This document shows, piece by piece, positions 15,997 through 25,046 of a stretch of 64,000 nucleotides of DNA (position 1 is its first letter; every line of letters starts with the position of its first letter). Under the pieces are notes generated by a model. It saw only the letters and a list, made by a program, of their open reading frames with translations, was not told where the DNA came from and did not search any database. The position numbers and the translations under genes were made by a program. Origin of the DNA: Flexivirga oryzae (GTDB lineage: Bacteria; Actinomycetota; Actinomycetes; Actinomycetales; Dermatophilaceae); assembly GCF_014190805.1 (NCBI RefSeq), contig NZ_JACHVQ010000001.1, positions 1,054,001-1,118,000 of the forward strand, read 5' to 3'.

Positions 15997-17487
15997 ATGA
16001 GCACCCGAATCTCCCACTGGATCGACGGTCGCGTGTCCGAAGGCACCTCCGGTCGAACTTCCCCCGTTTACAACCCGGCCACCGGCGAGCAGTCCGGCGA
16101 GGTCGACCTCGCCAGTGCGGCGGAGGTCAGCGATGTCGTGAAGAAGGCGGCCGCGGCTGCCCGCGAATGGCGCTCCGCGTCGCTGTCGAAGCGCAGCGCG
16201 GTGTTGTTCGCGTTCCGGCACCTGCTGCAGGAGCACGCGGACGACCTCGCCGAAATCGTCACCGCCGAGCACGGCAAGACTCTCGCGGACGCCCACGGAG
16301 AGGTGGCCCGCGGTTCGGAGAACGTCGAATACGCCTGTGGTGTACCGGAGCTCATGAAGGGTGGCTTCAGTGAGCAGGCCGCCACCGGCATCGATGTGTA
16401 CTCGATCCGGCAACCGCTCGGCGTCGTCGCCGGCATCACCCCGTTCAACTTCCCGCTGATGGTCCCGCTGTGGATGTGCGCCAACGCCATCGCCACGGGC
16501 AACGCGTTCATCCTCAAGCCGAGCGAGAAGGACCCGTCCGCGTCCCTGCTCATCGCGAAGCTCTGGCAGCAGGCCGGACTTCCCGACGGGGTCTTCACGG
16601 TGCTGCAGGGCGACAAGGAAGCCGTGGACGCATTGCTGACCGACCCGGGCGTCGCCGCGGTCTCCTTCGTCGGCTCGACGCCGATCGCCAAGTACATCTA
16701 CGAGACGGGCACGGCGGCCGGCAAGCGGGTGCAGGCCCTCGGCGGTGCCAAGAACCACGCCATGGTGCTGCCCGACGCCGACCTGGACGTCGCGGCGGAC
16801 GCCATCGTCGGTGCCGCGTACGGGGCTGCCGGCGAGCGTTGTATGGCGCTGTCGGTCACCGTCGCGGTCGGCGACGTCGCCGACCGCCTGGTCGACGCGA
16901 TCTCGGCACGGCTGCCGAAACTCGTCGTCGGCCCTGGGAACGAGAGTGACACCGACATGGGGCCGCTGATCACCGCGGCGCACCGGGACAAGGTCGCCGG
17001 CTACATCGACGCCGGAGCGAGTGCCGGAGCGAAGGTCGTCGTCGACGGACGCGAGGCGGACGTGCCCGAGTGCGGCTTCTTCCTCGGCACCACCCTGCTG
17101 GACGGCGTCACACCGGAGATGAGCGTCTACACCGACGAGATCTTCGGGCCGGTGCTCGGGGTCGTCCGGGTCGACACCTACGAGGAGGGCCTGGAGCTCA
17201 TCAACGCCAACCGGTACGCCAACGGCACCGCGATCTTCACCCGCGACGGCGGCGCCGCCCGGCAGTTCCAGTTCGACGTCGAGGTCGGCATGGTCGGCAT
17301 CAACGTGCCGATCCCGGTGCCGGTCGCCTACTACTCGTTCGGCGGCTGGAAGGCCTCCCTCTTCGGCGACACGCACATGTACGGGCCGGAGGGTGTCAAC
17401 TTCTACACCCGGGGCAAGGTCGTGACCTCGCGCTGGCCGGATCCGTCGACGTCGTCCGTCGATCTCGGCTTCCCCAGGACACGCTGA
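15997..17487 (+). CDS. mmsA: CoA-acylating methylmalonate/malonate-semialdehyde dehydrogenase
   Basis: A 496-residue aldehyde dehydrogenase that converts methylmalonate or malonate semialdehyde, NAD+ and CoA to propionyl-CoA or acetyl-CoA plus CO2. The catalytic Cys lies in AAYGAAGERCMALSVTVAVG at about residue 285, and FNFPLMVPLWMCANAIATGN and the NRYANGTAIFTRDGGAARQF tail are characteristic of MmsA. It follows a MocR regulator divergently and overlaps the aminotransferase start by one base (TGATG). Together they suggest beta-alanine or beta-aminoisobutyrate (or a similar omega-amino acid) degradation: transamination to a semialdehyde, then oxidation to the acyl-CoA. Confidence 0.92.
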   Translation: MSTRISHWIDGRVSEGTSGRTSPVYNPATGEQSGEVDLASAAEVSDVVKKAAAAAREWRSASLSKRSAVLFAFRHLLQEHADDLAEIVTAEHGKTLADAHGEVARGSENVEYACGVPELMKGGFSEQAATGIDVYSIRQPLGVVAGITPFNFPLMVPLWMCANAIATGNAFILKPSEKDPSASLLIAKLWQQAGLPDGVFTVLQGDKEAVDALLTDPGVAAVSFVGSTPIAKYIYETGTAAGKRVQALGGAKNHAMVLPDADLDVAADAIVGAAYGAAGERCMALSVTVAVGDVADRLVDAISARLPKLVVGPGNESDTDMGPLITAAHRDKVAGYIDAGASAGAKVVVDGREADVPECGFFLGTTLLDGVTPEMSVYTDEIFGPVLGVVRVDTYEEGLELINANRYANGTAIFTRDGGAARQFQFDVEVGMVGINVPIPVPVAYYSFGGWKASLFGDTHMYGPEGVNFYTRGKVVTSRWPDPSTSSVDLGFPRTR

Positions 17488-18875
17488 TGACCTCGACGAC
17501 GACTTCTACCCAGGACGCCCTGGCCTCCATCCCCACGGAGGAGGCGGAGGTACGCAGGCTCGACCGGGCGCACGTCTTCCACTCCTGGTCGGCGCAGGCG
17601 CACATCGACCCGCTGCCGATCGTGTCCGCCGCAGGCTCGTACTTCACCGACTACGAGGGCAAGCGCTACCTGGACTTCTCCTCCCAGCTGGTGAACGTCA
17701 ACATCGGACACCAGCACCCGCGGATGATCCAGGCGATCCAGGACTACGCGGCGCGGATGACGACCATCCAGCCCGGGCTGGCCAACGATGCCCGGTCGGA
17801 GGCTGCGCGACTGATCTCCGAGGTCGCCGGTGAGGGCCTCAACAAGGTGTTCTTCACCAACGCCGGCGCGGAGGCGAACGAGAACGCGATCCGGATGGCC
17901 CGGCTGCACACCGGCCGGCCGAAGATCCTTGCCATGTATCGCAGTTACCACGGTGCGACGCATGGCGCGATCGGGCTGACCGGCGACCCGCGTCGCTGGG
18001 GGACCGAGCCGCACACGGTGCCCGGGATCGTCCACTTCTGGGGGCCGTACCCCTACCGGTCCTCCTTCCACTCCGAGACGCCGGAGCAGGAGACCGAGCG
18101 GGCGCTGGCGCACCTGCGCGACACGATCATGGTCGAGGGTGCCCAGACGATCGCCGGGATCATCCTCGAGCCGATCGTCGGGACCAACGGCATCCTGGTG
18201 CCGCCGCCCGGCTACCTCGCGGGGGTCCGCGAGATCTGCGACGAGCACGGGATCCTGCTCATCTCCGACGAGGTGATGGCCGGGTTCGGGCGCGCCGGCG
18301 AGTGGTTCGCCATACAGCACTGGGGTGTGCGGCCCGATCTGATCAGCTTCGCCAAGGGCGTCAACTCCGGGTATCTGCCGTTGGGCGGCGTGGTCCTCTC
18401 GGACGCGGTTGCCGCCACGTTCGACGACCGGGTCTACCCGGGCGGGCTGACGTACTCCGGGCATCCCCTCGCGTGCGCCTCGGCCGTGGCATCGATCCAG
18501 ATCTTCAAGGACGAAGGCATCATCGAGAACGCACGCCGGCTCGGCGACGAGGTGATCGGACCGGAGCTGGCGAAGCTGGCCGAGAAACACCCGTCGGTCG
18601 GTGACGTCCGCGGTCTCGGTGTCTTCTGGGCCGTGGAGCTCGTACGGAACCGGCAGACGCGGGAACCGTTGGTCCCCTACAACGCCTCCGGTGCCGACGC
18701 CAAGCCGATGGCCGACTTCGCGGCCGCCTGCAAGGCCGGCGGGGTGTGGCCGATGACCCACTTCAACCGCACCCACGTCGTGCCGCCGTGCACGATCAGC
18801 GAGGACGAAGTTCGCGAAGGCCTCGCGATCCTCGACCTCGCGCTCGACACCACGGACACCTACTACGCCGAGTGA
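17487..18875 (+). CDS. Class III omega-amino acid aminotransferase
   Basis: A 462-residue PLP enzyme of the aspartate-aminotransferase-family/omega-transaminase group. Markers include SSQLVNVNIGHQHPRM, FFTNAGAEANENAIRMAR, YRSYHGATHGA, LLISDEVMAGFGR with the cofactor Asp, ISFAKGVNSGYLPLGGV with the Schiff-base Lys, and a C-terminal THVVPPCTISEDEV. The ATG at 17487 shares one base with the mmsA stop codon, so the two are made together. The likely reaction is transfer of the amino group of beta-alanine, beta-aminoisobutyrate or a diamine to pyruvate or 2-oxoglutarate, giving the semialdehyde used by MmsA. Control by the divergent MocR protein, which senses PLP-amino compound adducts, fits. Confidence 0.88.
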   Translation: MTSTTTSTQDALASIPTEEAEVRRLDRAHVFHSWSAQAHIDPLPIVSAAGSYFTDYEGKRYLDFSSQLVNVNIGHQHPRMIQAIQDYAARMTTIQPGLANDARSEAARLISEVAGEGLNKVFFTNAGAEANENAIRMARLHTGRPKILAMYRSYHGATHGAIGLTGDPRRWGTEPHTVPGIVHFWGPYPYRSSFHSETPEQETERALAHLRDTIMVEGAQTIAGIILEPIVGTNGILVPPPGYLAGVREICDEHGILLISDEVMAGFGRAGEWFAIQHWGVRPDLISFAKGVNSGYLPLGGVVLSDAVAATFDDRVYPGGLTYSGHPLACASAVASIQIFKDEGIIENARRLGDEVIGPELAKLAEKHPSVGDVRGLGVFWAVELVRNRQTREPLVPYNASGADAKPMADFAAACKAGGVWPMTHFNRTHVVPPCTISEDEVREGLAILDLALDTTDTYYAE

Positions 18876-18888
18876 CCGACGCCCTGCC

Positions 18889-18923
18889 ACTCAGATTGGT
18901 TCGACTCTCGAACCAATCTGAGT
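18889..18923. promoter_or_regulatory. 35-bp perfect inverted repeat before marR
   Basis: Arms of 16 bp (ACTCAGATTGGTTCGA and its exact reverse complement) flank the trinucleotide CTC. The repeat ends 11 bases before the marR start codon. TTCGAC (18900-18905) and TAGCAT (18923-18928), 17 bp apart, would form a promoter starting at about the GTG itself, so the palindrome would cover the promoter. MarR dimers bind such palindromes, and autorepression is likely. It could also work as a terminator hairpin for the aminotransferase gene ending at 18875. Confidence 0.7.
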
Positions 18924-18934
18924 AGCATGGCTAT

Positions 18935-19351
18935 GTGAGTGATGTTGCTGCCGTCGACGCGATCATCCGGCTCAGCAGGGTGCTGGAGCGCGCCTCGACC
19001 GACCTCAGCCTCGCGCACTTCCGCGTGCTGTCAGCGGTCGCGGACGGTCAGCAGCGGGCATCACGACTGGCACGACGACTCGCGCTCGGCAAGCCGGCCG
19101 TCAGCGCGAGCGTCGAATCCCTATGCCGGCGAGGCCTCCTCGAGCGGCAGACGGAGTTGGCCGATCAACGTGCCGTCACGTTGCGACTGACCCCCGAGGG
19201 CGAGCGGGCACTGGCGGCGGCCCGCGCCGCAATGGTCGAGCAGTTGCGCGCCGTGATTGCGCACGCACCGGTGCCTGCGGCAACCGTCGAGCAACTGACG
19301 GCGCTGAACGCCGGTCTGGACGAACTCGCCGAGCAGAGGGCGGCCAGATGA
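18935..19351 (+). CDS. MarR-family transcriptional regulator
   Basis: A 138-residue winged-helix dimer. The recognition region reads QRASRLARRLALGKPAVSASVESLCRRGLLERQ (residues about 42-75) followed by the wing DQRAVTLRLTPEG. The GTG at 18935 is the first start after the palindromic promoter. No ribosome-binding site is visible, and the predicted transcription start is at or next to the GTG, so the mRNA may be leaderless, as is common in actinobacteria. Its stop overlaps the ABC exporter start by four bases (ATGA), so regulator and exporter form one unit, presumably repressed by this protein and induced by an exported compound. Confidence 0.9.
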   Translation: MSDVAAVDAIIRLSRVLERASTDLSLAHFRVLSAVADGQQRASRLARRLALGKPAVSASVESLCRRGLLERQTELADQRAVTLRLTPEGERALAAARAAMVEQLRAVIAHAPVPAATVEQLTALNAGLDELAEQRAAR

Positions 19352-22300
19352 CTGACCGCGGCTGGGTGCGTCGGCTGTCGTCATACCTGTTCGCACACCG
19401 CACCAGCCTGGTGCTCGCCGTGCTGGGCGCGGTCCTGGGCAGCCTCTGCCAGAGCCTGGTGCCGCTCGTCGCGCGGGAGATCGTCGACGGAGTCATCATC
19501 GAACGCCGGGCCGCGCTCTGGCCGTGGCTCACAGTGTTGATCGGCACGGCGTTGCTGGCGTTCCTGCTTGCCTACCTGCGCCGCTATCAGGGTGGCAAGC
19601 TGGCGTTGTCGGTGCAGTACGACCTCCGCAATGAGATGCACGACCATCTGCTGACGATGGACCAGGGCACGCTGGATCACCTGCCGACCGGCCAGCTGGT
19701 CTCGCGCGCCAACTCGGACTCGACGCTCGTCCAGGGGCTGCTGCAGTTCATGCCGTTGATGACGGGCAATCTGCTGCTGCTGGTGGTGTCACTGGTCATC
19801 ATGTTCGTGTTGTCGCCATTGCTCGCAATCGTCGGGCTGGTGGTGCTTCCGGCCCTGATCGCGGTGTCGTACAGCATGCGGCGCAAGGTCTTCCCGGCCA
19901 CCTGGGACGGGCAGCAGCGTGAGGGCGACGTCGCCCAGATCGTCGACGAGGACGTCGCCGGTGTGCGCGTCGTCAAGGCTTTCGGTCAGGAGTCCCGCGA
20001 GCTGCAGCGCATGGTGGACACAGCGCAGGTGCTCTACGGCTCGCGAATGCGAGCGGTGCGTCTGCAGGCCCGGTATCAGCCACTGCTGCAGGCGATTCCG
20101 TCCTTCGCGCAGGTGCTGATCCTCGTACTCGGGGGTTGGATGGCGCTCGAGCACCGCATCAGCATCGGCACGTTCCTGGCCTTCAGCACCTACATCTCAC
20201 AGTTCGTCGCGCCGGCCCGGCAACTGGCCGGTGTGTTGACGATCGGCCAGCAGGCGCGCGCCGGTGTGGAGCGCATCTTCCAGCTCATCGACCTCGAACC
20301 GCGGGTCCGCGATGCGGATGATGCGGTCGAGCTACCACCCGTGCGTGGGGACGTGACGTTCGCCGGTGTGCGCTTCGGGTATGACGACAACGCTACGGTT
20401 CTGGACGGGTTCGACCTGCACATACCGGCAGGGGAGCGGGTAGCGATCGTGGGTGCCAGTGGCAGTGGCAAATCCACTGTCGCAGCATTGATCTCACGCT
20501 TCTACGACCCCCAGTCCGGAGCCGTAGAGATCGACGGCCATGATGTGCGATCGGTCCGGCTGCACTCGTTGCGTCGCCAGGTCGCGGTGGCGTTCGAGGA
20601 GAGTTTTCTCTTCTCCGACTCGGTCCGCGCGAACATCGCCTACGGACATCCGGGCGCCACCGAGGGCCAGATCCGCGCCGCGGCGGTCGCCGCGGCCGCG
20701 GATGGATTCATCCGGGAGCTCCCGCGCGGCTACGACACCCCGGTGGGGGAGCGAGGCCTGTCACTGTCCGGCGGGCAACGACAGCGGATCGCACTCGCGC
20801 GGGCGATCCTCGCCGACCCGCGCATCCTGATCCTCGACGATGCGACGAGCGCCGTCGATGCGCACACCGAGGGCGCCATCCACGATGCGCTGCGCGAGAT
20901 CCTTGCCGGCCGAACGACCCTGCTGATTGCGCACCGTCTCTCGACGCTGCACCTGGCGGACCGCGTCGTGGTGCTGGAGGACGGCCGGATCGTGGAGTCC
21001 GGCACGCACGACGAGCTGACCCGGGCCAGCCAGAGGTATCGAAGGCTGTTGTCCGGCCTGGAGACCGAGCTCGATGAGGAAGTCGGCGACCGTATCGAGG
21101 TCCTCGCGTCGATGACGTCCGGCGCGGAACGCACCGACTCCGCATGGACCGCGGCCCGCCGGGCCCGCCGTTACTCATCGGCTGCAGGGTCCATCGGAGC
21201 ACCCAGTCTCGGTGTCGGACTCGGGGGGAGTGCAGGTGGCGGTTGGCGAATGGCGCTGGCGCCTACGCCGGAGCTGATCGCGCGTGTCGACGCACTCCCA
21301 CCCGTCCGAGACCGGGCTGCCGTCGATGTCGAATCCGAGTCGCGACCGTTCCCGGACTTCTCGTTGTGGCGACTCCTCAAGGACTTCCGGCGTCCGCTCG
21401 GCGTCGGGCTCATCCTCGTGGTGCTGGACGCGCTCGCCGGTCTGCTCGGCCCCGTGCTGGTGAAGATCGGTGTGGACAATGGAGTTTCGCAGGGTGCGAG
21501 GGGTGTGCTGTTGTTGGCCTCGGCAGCCCTTCTGGTCGTGACCGTCGCGGATCTGCTCGACCAGATCGCCGAGACCTTCGTGACCGGTCGCGCGGCTGAG
21601 CGGATCATGTTCTCGTTGCGGATCCGGATCTGGGCGCAGCTGCAACGACTGTCGCTCGACTACTACGAGCGTGAGATGGCCGGGCGCATCATGACCCGGA
21701 TGACCACTGACGTGGACCAGTTCGAGTCGCTCATCGAGAACGGCCTGTTGTCGGCACTGGTCTCTCTGGTGACGTTCGTCGGTGTCGGGCTGGCTCTGGT
21801 GCTGGTCAATCTCGAGCTCGGTCTCTGGACGCTGACCATCGCCATACCGCTCGTCGTTGCGACCTACGCCTTCCGTAAGCGGGCCGCTGTTCTCTACAGC
21901 CAGGCACGCGACCGCATCGCGGTGGTGAATGCCGATTTCCAGGAGAGTCTCTCCGGTGTCAAGGAGACGCAGGCCTTCGTCCATGAGGCCGAGACGATCG
22001 CTCGTTTCCACGGACTCGGCCGGGGCTACCTCGAGTCGCGGGTAGCGGCGCAGCGACTGGTGGCGACCTACTTCCCGTTCGTGCAGTTCCTGTCGGCCAT
22101 CGCGGACGTCATCGTGCTGGGTGTGGGTGCGCACCTGATCTCCCACGGCCGGCTCACCACGGGTGAGTTGATCGCGTTCCTGCTGTACATCAACCTGTTC
22201 TTCTCGCCGATCCAGCAACTGTCCCAGGTCTTCGACTCCTGGCAGCAGACGCGAGTTTCCGTCGACCGGATCTCAGAGTTGATGAAGCTGGAAACATTGA

Positions 22301-23166
22301 CGCCGCAGCCTGATTCGCCGCTCGATCCAGTCGTGCATGCGGGACGACTGGCGCTGGTCGACGTGCACTTCAGCTATCCGCCCGTCATACCGCGCAGTGC
22401 GGCCCGCGGGCCGCGTGACGCGCAGCTCGTCACGAGGGCTCCGGCCGTGCCCAAGCCACCGGAGGCGCTGCGCGGCGTGTCGCTCGAGGTCGCTGCCGGT
22501 GAGACGGTCGCGCTCGTGGGCGAAACCGGTGCGGGCAAATCGACGGTGATGAAGCTGATCGCGCGGTTCTACGATCCGCAGACCGGTGCGGTGGCTGTCG
22601 ACGAGGTCGATCTGCGGACGGTGGACCTGCCCGGCTTTCGCCGGACGCTCGGCTACGTGCCACAGGAGTCGTTCCTGTTCAGTGGCACCGTGCGGGACAA
22701 CATCGCGTACGGTCGTCCGGACGCACCGGACAGCGCGGTCGAGGCCGCAGCCCGTGCTGTCGGGGCGCACGACTTCGTCGCGTCATTACCCGGTGGGTAT
22801 CTGCACGAGCTGACCGAGCGGGGTAGGTCGTTGTCCGCCGGTCAGCGGCAGCTGCTCGCTCTCGCCCGAGCGCAGTTGGTCGATCCGGCGATTCTGCTAC
22901 TGGATGAGGCGACAGCGAATCTGGACCTGGTCACCGAGGCGAAGGTCAACGCGGCGATGGCCGCCGTCGCCGAAACACGAACGACGATCGTGATCGCCCA
23001 CCGTCTGCAGACGGCGCGCACCGCGGACCGGATCGCCGTGCTCGACGCAGGGGAGGTCGTGGAAGTCGGCTCGCACGACGAACTGCTCCGAGCGCGTGGT
23101 CGTTACGCGGACATGTGGCGCGCCTTCGAGCTCGTGGGTTCCGTACCTCACCCGTCGGCCGAGTAG
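19348..23166 (+). CDS. Single-chain double ABC exporter (TMD-NBD-TMD-NBD)
   Basis: A 1272-residue exporter with two full ABCB-type halves in one chain, comparable in plan to mycobacterial Rv0194. Half 1: six helices from residue ~14, Walker A GASGSGKST (~370), signature LSGGQ, Walker B ILILDD (493-498). Half 2: helices from ~680, Walker A GETGAGKST (~1058), signature LSAGQ, Walker B ILLLDE (1182-1187). D498 replaces the catalytic Glu in half 1, and the half 2 signature has Ala. Both changes fall in the same composite ATP site, as in asymmetric exporters such as TM287/288. The start at 19348 overlaps marR; earlier in-frame starts lie inside marR. Its TAG stop belongs to the first unit of the downstream repeats. 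Confidence 0.92.
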   Translation: MTDRGWVRRLSSYLFAHRTSLVLAVLGAVLGSLCQSLVPLVAREIVDGVIIERRAALWPWLTVLIGTALLAFLLAYLRRYQGGKLALSVQYDLRNEMHDHLLTMDQGTLDHLPTGQLVSRANSDSTLVQGLLQFMPLMTGNLLLLVVSLVIMFVLSPLLAIVGLVVLPALIAVSYSMRRKVFPATWDGQQREGDVAQIVDEDVAGVRVVKAFGQESRELQRMVDTAQVLYGSRMRAVRLQARYQPLLQAIPSFAQVLILVLGGWMALEHRISIGTFLAFSTYISQFVAPARQLAGVLTIGQQARAGVERIFQLIDLEPRVRDADDAVELPPVRGDVTFAGVRFGYDDNATVLDGFDLHIPAGERVAIVGASGSGKSTVAALISRFYDPQSGAVEIDGHDVRSVRLHSLRRQVAVAFEESFLFSDSVRANIAYGHPGATEGQIRAAAVAAAADGFIRELPRGYDTPVGERGLSLSGGQRQRIALARAILADPRILILDDATSAVDAHTEGAIHDALREILAGRTTLLIAHRLSTLHLADRVVVLEDGRIVESGTHDELTRASQRYRRLLSGLETELDEEVGDRIEVLASMTSGAERTDSAWTAARRARRYSSAAGSIGAPSLGVGLGGSAGGGWRMALAPTPELIARVDALPPVRDRAAVDVESESRPFPDFSLWRLLKDFRRPLGVGLILVVLDALAGLLGPVLVKIGVDNGVSQGARGVLLLASAALLVVTVADLLDQIAETFVTGRAAERIMFSLRIRIWAQLQRLSLDYYEREMAGRIMTRMTTDVDQFESLIENGLLSALVSLVTFVGVGLALVLVNLELGLWTLTIAIPLVVATYAFRKRAAVLYSQARDRIAVVNADFQESLSGVKETQAFVHEAETIARFHGLGRGYLESRVAAQRLVATYFPFVQFLSAIADVIVLGVGAHLISHGRLTTGELIAFLLYINLFFSPIQQLSQVFDSWQQTRVSVDRISELMKLETLTPQPDSPLDPVVHAGRLALVDVHFSYPPVIPRSAARGPRDAQLVTRAPAVPKPPEALRGVSLEVAAGETVALVGETGAGKSTVMKLIARFYDPQTGAVAVDEVDLRTVDLPGFRRTLGYVPQESFLFSGTVRDNIAYGRPDAPDSAVEAAARAVGAHDFVASLPGGYLHELTERGRSLSAGQRQLLALARAQLVDPAILLLDEATANLDLVTEAKVNAAMAAVAETRTTIVIAHRLQTARTADRIAVLDAGEVVEVGSHDELLRARGRYADMWRAFELVGSVPHPSAE

Positions 23167-24140
23167 CCCCACGCCGGCCGAGTAGCCGATCCGACGCGCT
23201 GGCCGAGTAGCCGATCCGACGCGCTGGCCGAGTAGCTGACCCCAATGCGCTGGCCGAGTAGCAGTGGGGGAGCGCAGCGGAGGAACGGCGTATCGAGGTC
23301 GCGTCCCCCGGCGGTGGCCGAGTAGCCGATCCGACGCGCCGCTGAGTAGCCGATCCCCCGCGGTGGCCGAGTAGGCGAGCCCGCAAGGGCGAGCCGTATC
23401 GAGGTCCCGCGCGTGCCTCACGACCCCGCGAGCCGATACGTTTCCGGTCAAATGTATCGAAGAAATGTTCAGCCACCGCGGGAATGGCCGGGCGCTGACA
23501 TGGCCGGTGCTGAAATGGGTTGCGCGGGGTGATGACTCGGCCAGCGCGGGTGTGGGACCTCGATCACGGTCTCGCCTAACGGCTCGACCTACTCGGCCAC
23601 CGCGGCGTGTGCGGGACCTCGATGCGGGCTCGTTCCTCGCCCTTACTCGGCCACCGCGGGAATGGCCGGGCGCCGACATGGCCGGTGCTGAAAAGGGTTG
23701 CGCGGGGTGATCACTCGGCCACCGCTGGTGTGCGGGACCTCGATGCGGGCTCGTTCCTCGCCCTTACTCGGCCACCGCGGGAATGGCCGAATGCTGAATG
23801 GCCGGTGCTGAATTGGGTTGCGCGGGGTGATCACTCGGCCACCGCTGGTGTGCGGGACCTCGATGCGGGCTCGTTCCTCGCCCGTACTCGGCCACCGCTG
23901 GAATGGCCACCGCGGAGAAGACCGGTGCTGAATTGGGTTGCGCGGGGTGATCACTCGGCCACCGCTGGTGTGCGGGACCTCGATGCGGGCTCGTTCCTCG
24001 CCCTTACTCGGCCACCGCGGAAATGACCGGGTGCTGGAATGGGTTGCGCGGGAAGATGACCCGGCGAGCGCGGCGGGCGCGGGACCTCGATCACGGTCTC
24101 GCCTAGCGGCTCGACCTACTCGGCCACCGCTGAATGGCCA
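23157..24140. repeat. Repeat array between convergent genes (GGCCGAGTAG and CTACTCGGCC units; 120-bp tandem units)
   Basis: The left part has seven GGCCGAGTAG motifs (starting at 23157, 23176, 23201, 23226, 23252, 23316 and 23365), several inside a 25-bp unit with CCGATCCGACGCGCT. The right part carries the motif in the opposite orientation (TACTCGGCCACCGC). It includes three 120-bp head-to-tail units beginning at 23701, 23821 and 23941, with a partial unit before them. The first 60 bases of the three units are identical. The array fills the space between the exporter (plus) and a membrane protein gene (minus), so transcripts from either side would fold into long hairpins. One block (near 24080-24130) matches the 60-bp unit at 51.36 kb. 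No gene is supported inside. Confidence 0.85.
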
Positions 24141-24225
24141 CCGCTGACATGATCACCGCTGAGATGGCCGGCGCTGAATTGGGCTGTGCGACAGCGTGAC
24201 TCGTCGAATTCCTGCGCTGATCTAC

Positions 24226-24945
24226 TCAGCTGCCAGAGGTGTCCGTGTCGGGATTGCGCAGGAGACCCAGGCCGGCGAGCACCAGGAAGACGCCCCAGGC
24301 GAGGAATCCGGCGAAACCCAGGTAGAGCAGCGCACTTCCCTCGACGATCGCCACGGCTCCGAACGCCGCGAGGAACAGGCAGCCGGCGCCGACCATCCCG
24401 AGCGGGCGAACCCACCGAGGCACCAGGTGATGGCGCACGCAGAAGCCGGACAGAGTGAGCAGGGCGATCGCGATGGCCGCGAGGTTCAGGCCGAAGGCTG
24501 CCGCGTGCACTGCCCAGAGGCCGGCGACCACGGCCGCCGATGACGTCGCCTGCGGGGCTGCTCCGGCGAGGGCGATCTCGACGATGTTGACGACACCGAA
24601 GAGCGCAGCGATCACCACGACGGCAAGCGTGCCCACGTCGACCAGGAAGCGATCATGGCGATCGGCCACCAGGGTGCGGAGGCCACCGGCGAGACACAGC
24701 AGGCTCACCATCCCGACGGGGAACAACGCCAGCGGGACCACGACAGCGATCCGGTGCACGGCGAAGTACTGCGACACCGCGGCCGGATCCGCGTCGAACG
24801 CCGGCTCTCCGGACCGAATGACGTTCTGGATCAGCAGGAGTACTGCGAAGACCAGCGCCGCGCAGCCCGCGATCCGGCGGATGGCTCGATCTGTCAGAGC
24901 CGGCGCCGTGGTGATCGCCGCTGCCGGAGTTGCATGAGTGGACAT
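24226..24945 (-). CDS. DUF4386-like multi-pass membrane protein
   Basis: A 239-residue protein with seven or so hydrophobic segments starting at residue ~22 (IRRIAGCAALVFAVLLLIQN), with polar loops such as RSGEPAFDADPAAVSQYFAVHR. The pattern resembles DUF4386-type membrane proteins, which have no established function; I am only moderately sure of the family. The start at 24945 lies 101 bases from a divergent TetR gene, with a 23-bp palindrome between them. It is therefore the likely target of that regulator. Its 3' end faces the repeat array. Confidence 0.7.
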   Translation of the reverse strand: MSTHATPAAAITTAPALTDRAIRRIAGCAALVFAVLLLIQNVIRSGEPAFDADPAAVSQYFAVHRIAVVVPLALFPVGMVSLLCLAGGLRTLVADRHDRFLVDVGTLAVVVIAALFGVVNIVEIALAGAAPQATSSAAVVAGLWAVHAAAFGLNLAAIAIALLTLSGFCVRHHLVPRWVRPLGMVGAGCLFLAAFGAVAIVEGSALLYLGFAGFLAWGVFLVLAGLGLLRNPDTDTSGS

Positions 24946-24990
24946 GGGAGCACCTCGTACTTGTACGCTGGAATCAGAAGGAGATTCTTC

Positions 24991-25013
24991 TTACTGGAAT
25001 CAGATTCCAGTAA
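24991..25013. promoter_or_regulatory. 23-bp perfect palindrome, TetR operator candidate
   Basis: Arms of 11 bp (TTACTGGAATC and its reverse complement) flank a central A. It lies between the divergent membrane protein (start 24945) and tetR (start 25047) genes. Half-site-like copies appear on both sides: CTGGAATCAGA at 24969-24979 and AGAATC...CTCCAGTG at 25015-25032. Position and symmetry fit an operator serving both genes. Confidence 0.65.
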
Positions 25014-25046
25014 AGAGAATCCCGCTCCAGTGAGAGGTTGTCAAGG

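Noticed and set aside
23607..24026. 139-residue frame with three 40-residue repeats
   Set aside because: The regularity comes from the 120-bp DNA repeat, which is divisible by three. No ribosome-binding site or domain is visible, and the DNA repeat explains it fully.
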